Assembly: GCF_032484785.1 (NCBI RefSeq)
Contig: NZ_JAUETR010000001.1
Location: forward strand, 3,165,501 to 3,229,500
Direction of reading: 5' to 3'
DNA from: Bradyrhizobium sp. SZCCHNS1050
GTDB taxonomy: Bacteria > Pseudomonadota > Alphaproteobacteria > Rhizobiales > Xanthobacteraceae
DNA length: 64,000 nt
Shown here piece after piece: positions 1 through 8,537 of the stretch. How positions within the stretch are numbered: position 1 is the first letter of the stretch; the number at the start of each line of letters is the position of its first letter. A program made the translations under genes and the position numbers. Below the pieces are notes generated by a model, which saw only the letters and a list, made by a program, of their open reading frames with translations, ran no database searches and had not been told where the DNA came from.

Positions 1-200
1 AGCCGGAATGCCCGGCCGACGCGATCAAGCCGGATACCGAGCCGGGTCTGGAGAAGTGGCTGGGTGTGAACGCTGAATATGCCAAGTCCTGGCCCAACAT
101 CACCCAGAAGAAGGACCCGCCGGCCGACGCCAAGGAGCACGACGGCGAGGATGGAAAGTTCCAGAAATATTTTTCGTCGAAGCCCGGCGCCGGAGACTGA
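1..200 (+). CDS. fdxA: 7Fe ferredoxin FdxA, C-terminal part
   Basis: The gene is cut by the left edge; the reading frame begins at base 3 and ends with TGA at 198-200, leaving 65 residues. The visible part opens with [19 protein letters not shown], which carries the last cluster-binding Cys-Pro of a bacterial 7Fe (3Fe-4S plus 4Fe-4S) ferredoxin. It is followed by the long helical extension ([12 protein letters not shown], then a [10 protein letters not shown] tail) characteristic of FdxA. Such proteins are small cytoplasmic electron carriers. A ferredoxin-NADP reductase gene lies far to the right (46690-47463) and could be a partner, but nothing in the sequence links them. The N-terminal cluster motif is outside the window. 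Confidence 0.9.
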   Translation, partial: PECPADAIKPDTEPGLEKWLGVNAEYAKSWPNITQKKDPPADAKEHDGEDGKFQKYFSSKPGAGD

Positions 201-539
201 CGGTCGTCTCGCTACCTGCGAGGCACCAGCGCGCCCCGTCCTGCGGGGCGCCATCGCGCCGATCGAAATCGTTGCGCGGAAACAATGGCCTAGAACACCT
301 CATGCGGTGAGCGGGAACCGCTGCATGAGTTGTTCTATTCCGGCACGTTGCACTTAACCCTAACTTCGTGGATCCGTCACAATACCGCCCCTGCGGCCTC
401 TAAATCATTGATTTTTGCGGCAAATGTGCTATATATACCACATTCTCAGAGCCGAACCCGGCCATGCGTAACCTTTTTTGGCCGCCCTTTTAGGTTCCCG
501 CAACATCAAACAGGGGCGTGGCAGTTCCGCGCGCAGGCT
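201..539 (+). promoter_or_regulatory. carD upstream region with sigma70-like promoter
   Basis: No convincing gene lies between the ferredoxin stop and carD. The clearest signal is TTGATT at 408-413, a 16-base spacer and TATATA at 430-435, in a locally AT-rich stretch, giving a predicted transcript start near 442. The open frame upstream of base 540 begins at a TTG and has no coding-like composition, so it is treated as leader. Confidence 0.5.
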
Positions 540-1532
540 GTGTCACAGAAAACGCGTAAAAAGAGTGCTTCCAAGAGTACAAAAAAAGCCGCCGCGGCCA
601 GCCGCAGCGTTTCCAAGGGCCGTGCCCGGGCTCCTGTAAAGGAGATTCGGGCTGCCGCGAAGGCCTCGGCTGCCAAGTCCACCAAGAACAAAAGAAGCGC
701 AATGCCTGAAAAGACTGCCAAGACTGCCGCGAAAGCATCCGCCGCGAAGACCACTCTTGCAAAGGACTCTGTTGCCAAGGCTGCGCCTGCCAAGGCCGCC
801 GCTGCGCCCAAGGCTGCCACCAAGACCGCCGTTCCCGCGGCCGCTGCCCCTGTTGCCAAGCCCGCCGTCGCCGCCAAGCCGGCTGTTCCCGCCGCGGCCG
901 CGCCGCGCGTCGAGGAAAAGAAGCTGCCGACCCAGCGCCAGGGCTTCAAGACCAACGAATTCGTCGTCTATCCGGCTCACGGCGTCGGCCAGATCCTGGC
1001 CATCGAGGAGCAGGAGATCGCGGGCGCCAAGCTCGAGCTGTTCGTCATCAACTTCATCAAGGACAAGATGACGCTGCGGGTGCCGACCGCCAAGGTCGCC
1101 AATGTCGGCATGCGCAAGCTGTCCGACCCGGCGCTGGTGAAGAAGGCGCTGGAGACCCTGAAGGGCCGTGCCCGCGTCAAGCGCACCATGTGGTCGCGTC
1201 GCGCCCAGGAATACGAAGCGAAGATCAATTCGGGCGACATCGTCGCGATCGCCGAGGTCGTGCGCGATCTCTACCGTTCGGAGTCGCAGCCCGAGCAGTC
1301 CTACAGCGAACGCCAGCTCTACGAAGCAGCGCTCGACCGTCTGTCGCGCGAGATCGCCGTCGTGCAGCACTCGACCGAGACCGAGGCCGTCAAGGAGATC
1401 GAGACGCAGCTCGCCAAGAGCCCGCGCCGCGGTGCCAAGACCGAAGCCGATGCGGTCGCCGAAGGTGATGCCGACGCCGAGGGCGATGATATCGACGGCG
1501 ACGACACCGCCGTGGCCGACGAGGCCGCCTGA
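540..1532 (+). CDS. carD: CarD/CdnL-family transcriptional regulator with long Lys/Ala-rich tail
   Basis: The C-terminal half matches the CarD/CdnL family, which binds the RNA polymerase beta subunit and stabilises open promoter complexes. The RNAP-interaction region begins at QGFKTNEFVVYPAHGVGQI and continues through VINFIKDKMTLRVPTAKV, then the helical DNA-binding half (WSRRAQEYEAKINSGDI). The N-terminal part is low complexity, rich in Lys, Ala and Pro (repeats of the KAA, AAK type), resembling histone H1 tails; the C-terminus is acidic. Two starts are possible: GTG at 540 (330 residues) or ATG at 702 (276 residues). I chose 540 because the Lys/Ala-rich composition runs without a break from 543 to 930, and because the promoter at 408-435 then leaves a normal leader. 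Neither start has a strong ribosome site, so the choice is uncertain; the gene identity is not. Confidence 0.85.
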   Translation: MSQKTRKKSASKSTKKAAAASRSVSKGRARAPVKEIRAAAKASAAKSTKNKRSAMPEKTAKTAAKASAAKTTLAKDSVAKAAPAKAAAAPKAATKTAVPAAAAPVAKPAVAAKPAVPAAAAPRVEEKKLPTQRQGFKTNEFVVYPAHGVGQILAIEEQEIAGAKLELFVINFIKDKMTLRVPTAKVANVGMRKLSDPALVKKALETLKGRARVKRTMWSRRAQEYEAKINSGDIVAIAEVVRDLYRSESQPEQSYSERQLYEAALDRLSREIAVVQHSTETEAVKEIETQLAKSPRRGAKTEADAVAEGDADAEGDDIDGDDTAVADEAA

Positions 1533-1568
1533 TCGACCGTTTGCGCGTTTTCTAATTAGTTGCTTAGC

Positions 1569-1596
1569 AAAGCCCGGCCGCGAGGTCGGGCTTTTT
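1569..1596 (+). terminator. Intrinsic terminator of carD
   Basis: A GC-rich stem of about nine pairs (AAGCCCGGC at 1570-1578 with its partner at 1585-1593, one G-U pair) encloses a six-base loop and runs into TTTTT at 1592-1596. It lies 37 bases after the carD stop. Confidence 0.85.
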
Positions 1597-1895
1597 GCTT
1601 TGCGCGTTTCGCCGCGACCCTCGCGCGGCTGGACAGACGATAGCGGATTGTCGCCAAAGGCCGCACCATCACATAAAAGGCCGCAACCGTAGCCCGCTCG
1701 CGCCCCGCGCAGGCCGACCGGAGCAGCGATACCGGCGCGCTGGCGCGGCTCAGGCAGATGGTCGCCTATATCGAGCGGCGCGAGCCAGTGTTCGGCGGAG
1801 CGCAACCTGCGCGACGACCGCCGTCAGGCTGGCCGTTCTGAGCAGATCATTTCCGAAGTCGTGGGCCGGCTGCTGGAAGGCGCGTTCGCGTCCGC
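1597..1895. other. Intergenic stretch, possible gene relic
   Basis: Nothing here can be named. On the plus strand a frame from about 1670 to 1840 reads ALARLRQMVAYIERREPVF in its middle, which has a protein-like amphipathic pattern. It has no credible start and ends at a TGA at about 1840. It may be the end of a decayed gene. The M48 protease gene converges on this region from the right. Confidence 0.2.
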
Positions 1896-3362
1896 TCACT
1901 CCACCACGATCTTGACGCGGTCGCGGACCTTGACCTGGGCGCGGGCGTCGAGGCCGTTGAGAACGCGGAAGCGCTCGACCGGGCGGTCGACGCCGGTCAT
2001 GCGGTGCGCAAGCGATTCGACGGTATCGCCCGGCTGCACGGTGATCACCTTGATCCGCAGCGGCCGGGCCGACTGGATCTCCTCCAGGCTGAGCCGGCGG
2101 AACGAGTTCACCGTCTCCCGCGCATTGCGCTCGCTCTCGGTGGATTTCTGCCGCGAGGCGAAGATGAAACGGTAGACGTCGCTGCCGACGCGCAACGCGT
2201 AGACCTTGAACTGCCAGGGATCGCCGCTCGCCGTGGTCGAGGCCGCTGGGAAGCCGTTGATCGTCAGCTCCTCGGTCGCCGACTTGTCGACGTTCTCCAT
2301 CCAGCCGGAATTCAGATAGTCGCCGAGCGTCTGCTGGGCCGGCACGCGCACCACGTCGAAGCGCATCGCCTGCGCGCCGCCTTCGCGCACGCCGATCACC
2401 GCCTGCGCGGTGTTGTCGAGCGTGAAGTTCTCCGGCGCCTGGAAGGTGAAGCCGAGCTTCGGATGCAGGAAGCGCCGGCCGCGCACGAAGCCCTCGCTCG
2501 GGTCCTCGCCGTAGACGATGTTGTCGACTGCAGCCAAGTAGGTCTCGCGGTCATGCTCCCTGGCCTCGGGGGAGACGTATTGCTTGGCGATGGCGGCGGC
2601 GTTCTGCACCCGCTCCGGCGTCGCCGGATGCGACGACAGGAAGTCCTGCGCGCGCGGGTCGATTGCGACTTTACCGGCCTTCAACTCGGCATTGCGCTCC
2701 ATCGAGCTCAGGAAGCGCGCCGCGCCGTAGGGATCGAACTTCGCCTTGGCGGAGATGCCGACGCCGATGCCGTCGGCCTCGAACTCCTGAGTGCGCGAGA
2801 AGCTCGCCATCGTCAGCTTGGTCTTGGCGAGCGCCAGCGCCGTCAGGTCCGGATCGTTGCCCATGTCTGAGACGACGCGGGTCACCACGGCGGCCTGCCG
2901 CGCCTGGTCCTCGCGGATCGCGGCATGGCGCGCCAGCACGTGCGCCATCTCGTGGCTCAGCACCGACGACAATTCGGAGGTGTCGTTGGCGAGCGCAATC
3001 AAGCCGCGTGTCACGTAGAGCTGGCCGGTCGGCAGCGCGAAGGCGTTGACCGCACCGGAATTCAGGATCGTGACCTTGTAGCCCTGGTCGGGGCGATCGG
3101 ACACGGCCACGAGCCGGTCGACGATCTTGCCGATCAGGCCCTCGAGCTGGGGATCCTCATAGGCGCCGCCATAGGTTGCGAGAATGCGCTCGTGCTCGCG
3201 ATCACTCGCCGGCGTCGTCTGCACCATCGCCGGCTTCGGCCGTGGCGTCGGCATCGGCGCCGTCGCCTGCTGCAACTTGCCCATGTCGCTGCAACCGGCC
3301 AACGCCAGTCCCAGGCACAGCAGCGCCGGTGCGATCCGCGAACCGCAGTTCATCACCGTCAT
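1896..3362 (-). CDS. M48-family metalloprotease, lipoprotein with LysM-like C-terminus
   Basis: From the ATG at 3362 the protein has 488 residues. It opens with a lipoprotein signal ending in LALAGC (lipidated Cys 24). The zinc site HEMAH is at 137-141 within LSSVLSHEMAHVLARH, with the third ligand in TQEFEAD (193-197), as in M48 peptidases of the BepA/YfgC type. These act in the periplasm on outer-membrane protein quality control. After the protease domain comes a region of unknown role, and the last 50 residues (VQPGDTVESLAHRM) look like a LysM-type peptidoglycan-binding module. A GTG at 3398 would add 12 residues, but these precede the signal peptide and are unlikely. The nuclease-fold gene at 3411-4205 lies just upstream on the same strand, so the two are probably co-transcribed. 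Confidence 0.88.
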   Translation of the reverse strand: MTVMNCGSRIAPALLCLGLALAGCSDMGKLQQATAPMPTPRPKPAMVQTTPASDREHERILATYGGAYEDPQLEGLIGKIVDRLVAVSDRPDQGYKVTILNSGAVNAFALPTGQLYVTRGLIALANDTSELSSVLSHEMAHVLARHAAIREDQARQAAVVTRVVSDMGNDPDLTALALAKTKLTMASFSRTQEFEADGIGVGISAKAKFDPYGAARFLSSMERNAELKAGKVAIDPRAQDFLSSHPATPERVQNAAAIAKQYVSPEAREHDRETYLAAVDNIVYGEDPSEGFVRGRRFLHPKLGFTFQAPENFTLDNTAQAVIGVREGGAQAMRFDVVRVPAQQTLGDYLNSGWMENVDKSATEELTINGFPAASTTASGDPWQFKVYALRVGSDVYRFIFASRQKSTESERNARETVNSFRRLSLEEIQSARPLRIKVITVQPGDTVESLAHRMTGVDRPVERFRVLNGLDARAQVKVRDRVKIVVE

Positions 3363-3410
3363 GCGCTTTCGAACAGACAGGTTCACGTCGCTACTCACGT
3401 ACCTCAGCGG

Positions 3411-4205
3411 TCAATTCCCGCTCAAAATCTCGATCTGGGCAGTCTGTGTCAGTTCCAGTCTCGGACCCGCATGCGCCTCAACCCAACCGCGCACGCGAAC
3501 CTGCCGATTCGCAAGTGATTTGACGTCGATACCGGCACCTTCCAATACCGCCATCATACGCTTTGGAATAATCACCGCGAAGCCCCGTGTCCAGCTACGA
3601 GCGAAGTTCAGATAAGTTGTTGTCCCCGTCTGTCGTACGGACAACACCTTCCCTTCGACAACCGTAAATAGCCCTACGCGAGACAAAATATCGTCTGGAC
3701 TTTCCGTGTTTTTTATGACGGTCCCAATCTTCCAGAGGCCGCGCCCGGCGCTGCGTGCCTCGGCTTCCGCCGCGCCCAGGCTGAGGGCGCAATCCCGGTC
3801 GGGCAGGTCGACCCCGCGCAGCACGGCGCCCTGCCGGAGCAGCTCGCTCTGCACCGGCTGGTCTGCGCCGACCACGAAGGCGAAGGCCCGCTGCCGGCCA
3901 TAGCGGTCAGGGGTGTCGTCCTCTCCGCGCAGCACGACGTCGCGGCCGCGCAGCAGCACGCCCAGCGCTTCCATCGACGTCGCGCGCTGCTCCTCCGGCG
4001 GCACCTCGATGCCGGCGAGCCTGACCTCGCGACCGTCGTCGAGACGGAAGCTGCGTGCATCGATGATCTCGCTGACGTGGCCTTCGCCGAGCTCCGCGAA
4101 CATGCACGGTGTGGCGTGACTCGCCGACATCATCGCGATGGTCGCGACGCTCGCGCCGAGCGCAATCAGCCTCCGTCTGCTCCGCATCCTGCGCTCTCTC
4201 GTCAT
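3411..4205 (-). CDS. Thermonuclease (SNase)-fold exported protein
   Basis: A protein of 264 residues with an Arg-rich n-region and a hydrophobic segment (LIALGASVATIAMMSASHA), suggesting export. The following part resembles the staphylococcal-nuclease OB fold: ARSFRLDDGREVRLAGIEV matches the conserved D-G-D/R-L-x-G-I/V-xxPE segment, and TPDRYGRQRAFAFV matches the D-RYGR-A region. The C-terminal third (FTVVEGKVLSVRQTGTTTYL) looks like a second OB-type domain with a VRGWVEAHAGPRLELT ending. Whether the active-site Arg/Glu set is complete is not clear, so nuclease activity is not assured. It ends about 50 bases before the start of the M48 protease gene, same strand. An alternative ATG lies six codons inside. 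Confidence 0.72.
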   Translation of the reverse strand: MTRERRMRSRRRLIALGASVATIAMMSASHATPCMFAELGEGHVSEIIDARSFRLDDGREVRLAGIEVPPEEQRATSMEALGVLLRGRDVVLRGEDDTPDRYGRQRAFAFVVGADQPVQSELLRQGAVLRGVDLPDRDCALSLGAAEAEARSAGRGLWKIGTVIKNTESPDDILSRVGLFTVVEGKVLSVRQTGTTTYLNFARSWTRGFAVIIPKRMMAVLEGAGIDVKSLANRQVRVRGWVEAHAGPRLELTQTAQIEILSGN

Positions 4206-4371
4206 GCTGCATCATCGCACGAAATTTCCATTCCACTGAGCGGAAAGCGGCGACCGGCGACGCTTTTGCTGAGCGTGCTGAGCGCTTGCCGCATGCGAAA
4301 GCGTGCGCCATGATGCGAACTATCAAAGAGGCCGTCGCCATGTAGCGACGCGCCCGGCAGGGAGGATATCG

Positions 4372-5595
4372 ATGAGCAGAACCATCCGCGGCGCGGCGGC
4401 GTCGTTGTTCATGCTGGCGTCGGCGCTGACGTTGTCCGCAGGCGTGGCGCATGCGCAGAGCAAGCCGCCGCTGAAGATAGGCGGCATTCTCGACATGTCG
4501 AGCCTCTACGCCGACATCACCGGTCCCGGCAGCGAGACCGCGGCGAAGATGGCGGTGGAGGATTTCGGCGGCGAGGTGCTGGGCCGCAAGATCGAGGTGA
4601 TCGCGGCCGACCATCTCAACAAGGCTGATCTCGCCGCCAACATCGCGCGCGACATGCTCGACAACCAGGGCGTCGAGATGATCTGGGATGTCGCAGCCTC
4701 CGCCACCGCGCTGGCCGCCGGCGAGATCGCCAAGGCGCGCAACAAGATCATCATCTTCAATGGTCCCGGCTCTGTCAGGCTCTCCAACGAGGCCTGCGGC
4801 CCGTTCACCGTGCACTACGTGTTCGACACTTTTGCGCAGGCCAACGTCACGGGCCTGGCGGCGGTGAAGTCTGGCCTCGACAGCTGGTTCTTCCTGACCG
4901 CGGACTACGCGTTCGGCCAGGATCTGGAAAAGGACACCACCGCCGTGGTGGTGAAGTCGGGCGGCAAGGTGCTCGGCAGCGTGCGTCATCCGCTCAACAC
5001 CTCGGACTTCTCCTCCTTTCTGCTGCAGGCGCAGGCCTCCAAGGCCAAGGTGATCGGGCTCGCCAATGCCGGCGGCGACACCATCAACGCGATCAAGCAG
5101 GCCGCCGAATTCGGCCTCACCAAGGGCGGCCAGAAGCTGTCGCCGCTGCTCGCCTTCGTCTCCGACATCGACAGCGTCGGGCTCGAGACGGCGCAGGGGC
5201 TGCTGGTTGCGGAAGCGTTCTACTGGGATCTCAACGACGACACCCGCGCCTTCACCAAGCGCTTCATGGAGCGCACCAAGCGCGTGCCGACCTCGGCCCA
5301 GGCCGGCGTCTATTCCTCCGTCACGCACTATCTGAAAGCCGTGAAGGCCGCGGGCACCACGGATGCGGACGCCGTCATGAAGCTGATGCGGGCGACCCCG
5401 ATCAACGACATGTTCGCCAAGGGCGGCCGCATTCGCGAGGATGGCCGCATGGTGCACGACATGTATCTGTTCGAGGTCAAGAAGCCATCGGAATCGAAGA
5501 GCAGGTCCGACGACTACAAGCTGCTCGCGACCGTGTCTGGCAACGAGGCGTTCCAGCCGCTGGAAGCGTCGCGCTGCTCGCTGGTGAAGAAGTGA
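4372..5595 (+). CDS. ABC transporter substrate-binding protein, branched-chain amino-acid (LivJ/amide) type
   Basis: The start ATG at 4372 follows GGAGG at 4361-4365, giving 407 residues. A Sec signal peptide ends near GVAHAQS. The mature protein begins KPPLKIGGILDMSSLYADI, the usual opening of periplasmic-binding-protein type I receptors of the HAAT family. It continues with the family pattern: VIAADHLNKADLAANIARDM, VEMIWDVAASATALA, then VYSSVTHYLKAVKAAG near the end. These proteins bind amino acids, amides, urea or aromatic acids in the periplasm. No permease or ATPase of this transporter type lies in the window, so the receptor is either an orphan or works with a transporter elsewhere. Confidence 0.85.
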   Translation: MSRTIRGAAASLFMLASALTLSAGVAHAQSKPPLKIGGILDMSSLYADITGPGSETAAKMAVEDFGGEVLGRKIEVIAADHLNKADLAANIARDMLDNQGVEMIWDVAASATALAAGEIAKARNKIIIFNGPGSVRLSNEACGPFTVHYVFDTFAQANVTGLAAVKSGLDSWFFLTADYAFGQDLEKDTTAVVVKSGGKVLGSVRHPLNTSDFSSFLLQAQASKAKVIGLANAGGDTINAIKQAAEFGLTKGGQKLSPLLAFVSDIDSVGLETAQGLLVAEAFYWDLNDDTRAFTKRFMERTKRVPTSAQAGVYSSVTHYLKAVKAAGTTDADAVMKLMRATPINDMFAKGGRIREDGRMVHDMYLFEVKKPSESKSRSDDYKLLATVSGNEAFQPLEASRCSLVKK

Positions 5596-5600
5596 CGGCC

Positions 5601-5759
5601 GGGGCGACGGCATTCCGGGGCGCGCCTGCGCAAGGCGCAAACGCTGCCGCGACATCCGTCGTTCCGGGGCAACGCGCAGCGTTGAACCCGGAACCTCGAT
5701 GTGAGTCCATCAGTTCGGGATTCCGGGTTCGACGCTGACGCGTCGCCCTGGAATGACGG
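5601..5759. repeat. Palindromic interspersed repeat, family B (CCGTCATTCCGGGGC type)
   Basis: A copy of the same element seen at 24091-24239. It carries CCGTCGTTCCGGGGCAACGC at 5656-5675, GAACCCGGAAC in the middle, and the inverted partners ATTCCGGGTTC and CCTGGAATGACGG to 5759. A further partial copy precedes it at about 5601-5640. It fills most of the gap between two plus-strand genes. Confidence 0.75.
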
Positions 5760-5795
5760 AGACATAACACCGGGAAACAACAAGGAGCGCCGGCC

Positions 5796-6590
5796 ATGAC
5801 CACCAACACCACAGTTCTGCAGCACCTCGAGTCCGGCCTGCTCACGATCACGATGAACCGGCCGGAGCGGCGCAACGCGCTCAACAGCGACCTGACGAAG
5901 GGCCTGGTCGAGGCGGCGCATCGTGCGGCCAATGATCCGGAGGTGCGCGCGGTGCTGCTCAAGGGCGCCGGCGGCACGTTCTGCGTCGGCGGCGACGTCA
6001 AGGCGATGGCCGAAGCCAAGACCGCGCCCTCGTTCGAGACCAAGGTGACGACCTTGCGCGAGCGCATGGAGGTGTCGCGGCTGCTGCACCAGATGCAGAA
6101 GCCGGTGGTGGCGCAGATCGACGGCGCGGCCGCCGGCGCCGGCCTGTCGATCGCGCTGGCCTGCGATCTGCGGGTGGCCGGCGAGTCGGCCAAGATCACG
6201 ACGGCCTTCGCCAAGGTCGGGCTGTCGGGCGATTTCGGCGGCACCTATTTCCTCACCCAACTGCTCGGCAGCGCCAAGGCGCGGGAGCTGTATCTGACCT
6301 CGCCGGTCCTGACGGCGCAGGAGGCGCTCACCCTGGGGATGGTCACCAAGGTCGTGCCCGACGCCGAGGTCGAAGCGGCCACGCGCGCGCTGGCGATGTC
6401 GCTGGCGCAGGGGCCGAGCGTGACGCTCGGCTACATCAAGCGCAACATCAACAATGCCGAGACGATGACTCTGGAGGCCTGCTTCGACGCCGAGGCGATG
6501 CATCACTCGCGCTGCAGCGACACCGAGGATCACAAGGAGGCGGCGAAAGCCTTCGTCGAGAAGCGCGCGGCGGTGTTTCAGGGCCGATAG
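5796..6590 (+). CDS. Enoyl-CoA hydratase/isomerase family protein, PaaG-like
   Basis: A 264-residue crotonase-fold protein preceded by AAGGAG. The oxyanion-hole segments are GGTFCVGGDVKAM (59-71) and DGAAAGAGLSIALACDLRVA (109-128). The two catalytic Glu residues of true enoyl-CoA hydratases are absent: the first position is Ser in GAGLSIALACD and the second is Lys in TTAFAKVGL. The Asp of PaaG-type isomerases is present at D146 in VGLSGDFGGTYFL. This pattern fits an isomerase such as 1,2-epoxyphenylacetyl-CoA isomerase or a delta-3/delta-2 enoyl-CoA isomerase better than a hydratase; no other paa genes are nearby. Repeats flank it on both sides. Confidence 0.85.
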   Translation: MTTNTTVLQHLESGLLTITMNRPERRNALNSDLTKGLVEAAHRAANDPEVRAVLLKGAGGTFCVGGDVKAMAEAKTAPSFETKVTTLRERMEVSRLLHQMQKPVVAQIDGAAAGAGLSIALACDLRVAGESAKITTAFAKVGLSGDFGGTYFLTQLLGSAKARELYLTSPVLTAQEALTLGMVTKVVPDAEVEAATRALAMSLAQGPSVTLGYIKRNINNAETMTLEACFDAEAMHHSRCSDTEDHKEAAKAFVEKRAAVFQGR

Positions 6591-6600
6591 CTCCGCGTTC

Positions 6601-6674
6601 TCCGTCATTGCGAGCGCAGCAATCCAGGGTTATGGCCTGAGCTCTGGATTGCTTCGCGTCGCTCGCAATGACGC
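6601..6674. repeat. Palindromic interspersed repeat, family A (GTCATTGCGAGCGC type)
   Basis: CGTCATTGCGAGCG at 6603-6616 is exactly inverted as CGCTCGCAATGACG at 6660-6673, with inner arms GCAATCCAG and CTGGATTGC. The transcript would fold into a long hairpin just after the preceding stop codon. Related copies are at 8538-8613 and, shortened, 11922-11960. Confidence 0.85.
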
Positions 6675-6716
6675 CGCGGGCTTGTGTGAACAGGGGATTC
6701 CGCAAAGAGGGCTGCG

Positions 6717-7478
6717 ATGGCTTACCTCCACCTCCGTCAGATCTGCCTTGTCGCGCCCCGGCTCGAGCCGGTGGCCTCGGACATCGCCGCGATCATGGGG
6801 CTGGAGGTCTGCTACCGCGATCCGCATGTCGGCAAATACGGGCTGGAGAATGCGCTGCTGCCGGTCGGGCCGATCCTGCTCGAGGTGATCGCGCCGACCC
6901 GCGAGGACACCGCGGCGGGACGCTTCCTGGACAAGACCGGCGGCCGCGGCGGCTACATGGCGATCTTCGCCTGCGATGATCCCGATGGCCGTGCCGCCCG
7001 TGCCAACGAGATGGGTGTGCGGACCGCCAACGTCATCGATCATCCGCCCTATCACGGGGTGCAACTGCATCCCCGCGACTGCCGCGCCGCCTTCATCGAG
7101 CTCAATCACACCGAGGGCAGCGACGATGTGCTCGGCCCGTATCCGCCCGCCGGGCCGGATTGGACGCGAGCGATCCGCAGCGACGTGACGTCGGCGCTGA
7201 CCGAGGTGGTGCTGCAGAGCCCCGCGCCGGCTTCACTTGCCGCGCATTGGGGGCGCATTCTCGATGTGGTGCCGACGGCCGGCAGCGATGGTGTTGAGCA
7301 GTTGTACTTGCCGAACGCCCGTATCCGTGTCGAACCCGGCGAGCGCGAACTGATGAGCGCGCTGACCTTCCGTGTCGCCGATATGACGTCCGTCAGCGAC
7401 GTCGCGCGTGCGCGCGGATATGCGGTGTCAGACGGCGACTTCGAGATCGGTGGCGTGACGTTTGCGCTCACGGCGTGA
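6717..7478 (+). CDS. VOC/glyoxalase-like family protein
   Basis: A 253-residue protein with the start after AAAGAGG. The N-terminal half (LRQICLVAPRLEPVASDIAA, then MGLEVCYRDP) has the beta-alpha-beta-beta-beta start of vicinal-oxygen-chelate proteins. LLEVIAPTREDTAAGRFL and GVQLHPRDCRAAFIELNH are the matching strand regions. The C-terminal half appears to be a second, degenerate VOC repeat (LTEVVLQSPAPASLAAHWG). Members act as lyases, isomerases, dioxygenases or have no known substrate; none can be assigned here. It lies between the PaaG-like gene and a convergent crotonase, so a role in acyl-CoA or xenobiotic catabolism is only a contextual guess. Confidence 0.75.
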   Translation: MAYLHLRQICLVAPRLEPVASDIAAIMGLEVCYRDPHVGKYGLENALLPVGPILLEVIAPTREDTAAGRFLDKTGGRGGYMAIFACDDPDGRAARANEMGVRTANVIDHPPYHGVQLHPRDCRAAFIELNHTEGSDDVLGPYPPAGPDWTRAIRSDVTSALTEVVLQSPAPASLAAHWGRILDVVPTAGSDGVEQLYLPNARIRVEPGERELMSALTFRVADMTSVSDVARARGYAVSDGDFEIGGVTFALTA

Positions 7479-7514
7479 GATTCGTGCCTGGAGGCAGTCT
7501 GGCGGCGGGCTCGG

Positions 7515-7660
7515 TGTACCTCGCCCCGCTTGCGGGGAGAGGTCGGATTGCATCGTCAGATGCAATCCGGGTGAGGGGGTACAGGTCCAACCTCTGGCAC
7601 CACCCGTGCGTCTGCCCCTCACCCCAACCCTCTCCCCGTAAGAACGGGGAGAGGGAGCGC
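7515..7660. repeat. Interspersed repeat, family C (CTCCCCG/CGGGGAG type)
   Basis: The stretch carries CCTCGCCCCGCTTGCGGGGA near the left, GATTGCATC and GATGCAATC arms in the middle, then CCCCTCACCCCAACCCTCTC and CCGTAAGAACGGGGAGAGGG on the right. Each outer part is a local hairpin. Similar sequence occurs at 26916-27040 and in degraded form at about 56124-56200. It lies between convergent genes. Confidence 0.75.
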
Positions 7661-7703
7661 AGCGTAGATCGCGGTGTTAGTTGGCATTTCCAACGGCGAT
7701 CGC

Positions 7704-8510
7704 TCACCGGCCCTTGAAGTTCGCGAAGCGCCGCTCCTCCGTTGCCTTGACGCCTTCCCTGAAATCCTCGGTCGCGCGCAGCCGGGTCTGTTCGGCGAGT
7801 TCGTGCTCGGTTGCTGCCATCACACGGTCGGCGAGATTGGCGCGCATCGTGGCGCGGGTCGACAGCAGGCCGAGCGGCGAGCATTCGGCGATTTCCGCGG
7901 CGAGCTTCATCGCAGCCGTCCGCACCTGGTCCTGCGGCACGCATTCATTGGCGAGGCCCATCCTCAGCGCTTCCTCGCCGGTGACGCGGCGGCTGGTGTA
8001 GAACATCAGCTCGGCGTTGTTCTTGCCGACCAGTTCCGGCAGCGTCACCGTCAGGCCGAAGCCGGGGTGGAAGCCGAGCTTGGTGAAATTGGCGGAGAAG
8101 CGCGCTTCCGGACAGGTGACGCGGAAGTCGGCCGAGACGGCGAGGCCGAGCCCGCCGCCGATGGCGGCGCCGTGCACGGCGGCGACCACCGGCTTCTTGC
8201 AGCGGAAGATCCGCACCGCCTGCATGTAGAGATGGTTGATCGCCCCGAGGCTGTCGGCCGGATCGCCTTTGGCGCCGGCCGCTTCCTGCGCCTGGCGTGC
8301 CGGATCGGTGAAATTGGCGCCGGCGCAGAACGCCTTGCCCTGCGCCGCCAGCACCGAGGCGCGGATCTCGATGTCGCGGTCGAAGCCTTCGAGCGCGTCG
8401 GCGATCTGGTTGATCAGCGCAATGTCGAAGAAATTGAGCGGCGGCCGGCGAATCTCGATCAGGCCGACATGGCCGTGGATCTCGACGCCGATGTCAGGGA
8501 AGTGGGTCAT
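7704..8510 (-). CDS. Enoyl-CoA hydratase/isomerase family protein
   Basis: The start at 8510 is preceded by GGAG at the right distance and gives 268 residues; an upstream ATG at 8543 falls inside a repeat and is rejected. Oxyanion-hole segments are GKAFCAGANFTDPA and VHGAAIGGGLGLAVSADFRV. Neither catalytic Glu of crotonase is present: the positions hold Gly (GGGLGLAVSAD) and Thr (SANFTKLGFHPG). It may be an isomerase or a specialised hydratase. It is the last gene of a minus-strand set behind two acyl-CoA dehydrogenase genes, separated from them by about 150 bases that contain a family A repeat. A role in beta-oxidation of an unidentified acyl-CoA is inferred from this context. Confidence 0.85.
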   Translation of the reverse strand: MTHFPDIGVEIHGHVGLIEIRRPPLNFFDIALINQIADALEGFDRDIEIRASVLAAQGKAFCAGANFTDPARQAQEAAGAKGDPADSLGAINHLYMQAVRIFRCKKPVVAAVHGAAIGGGLGLAVSADFRVTCPEARFSANFTKLGFHPGFGLTVTLPELVGKNNAELMFYTSRRVTGEEALRMGLANECVPQDQVRTAAMKLAAEIAECSPLGLLSTRATMRANLADRVMAATEHELAEQTRLRATEDFREGVKATEERRFANFKGR

Positions 8511-8537
8511 GGTGGGTCTCCGATTCTGCTTCTCCAG

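Noticed and set aside
330..539. Extension of carD to a TTG at 330
   Set aside because: It would place the start upstream of the only good promoter (408-435), and the added residues have no Lys/Ala bias or other coding signs.
543..1805. Minus-strand frame of 420 codons opposite carD
   Set aside because: Gly/Leu/Arg-rich mirror of the Lys/Ala-rich carD tail and crossing the carD terminator; no protein features.
7592..7612. TGGCAC followed by GTGC, resembling a sigma54 promoter
   Set aside because: It lies inside a family C repeat between convergent genes, lacks the TTGC element at the right distance and has no gene to serve.
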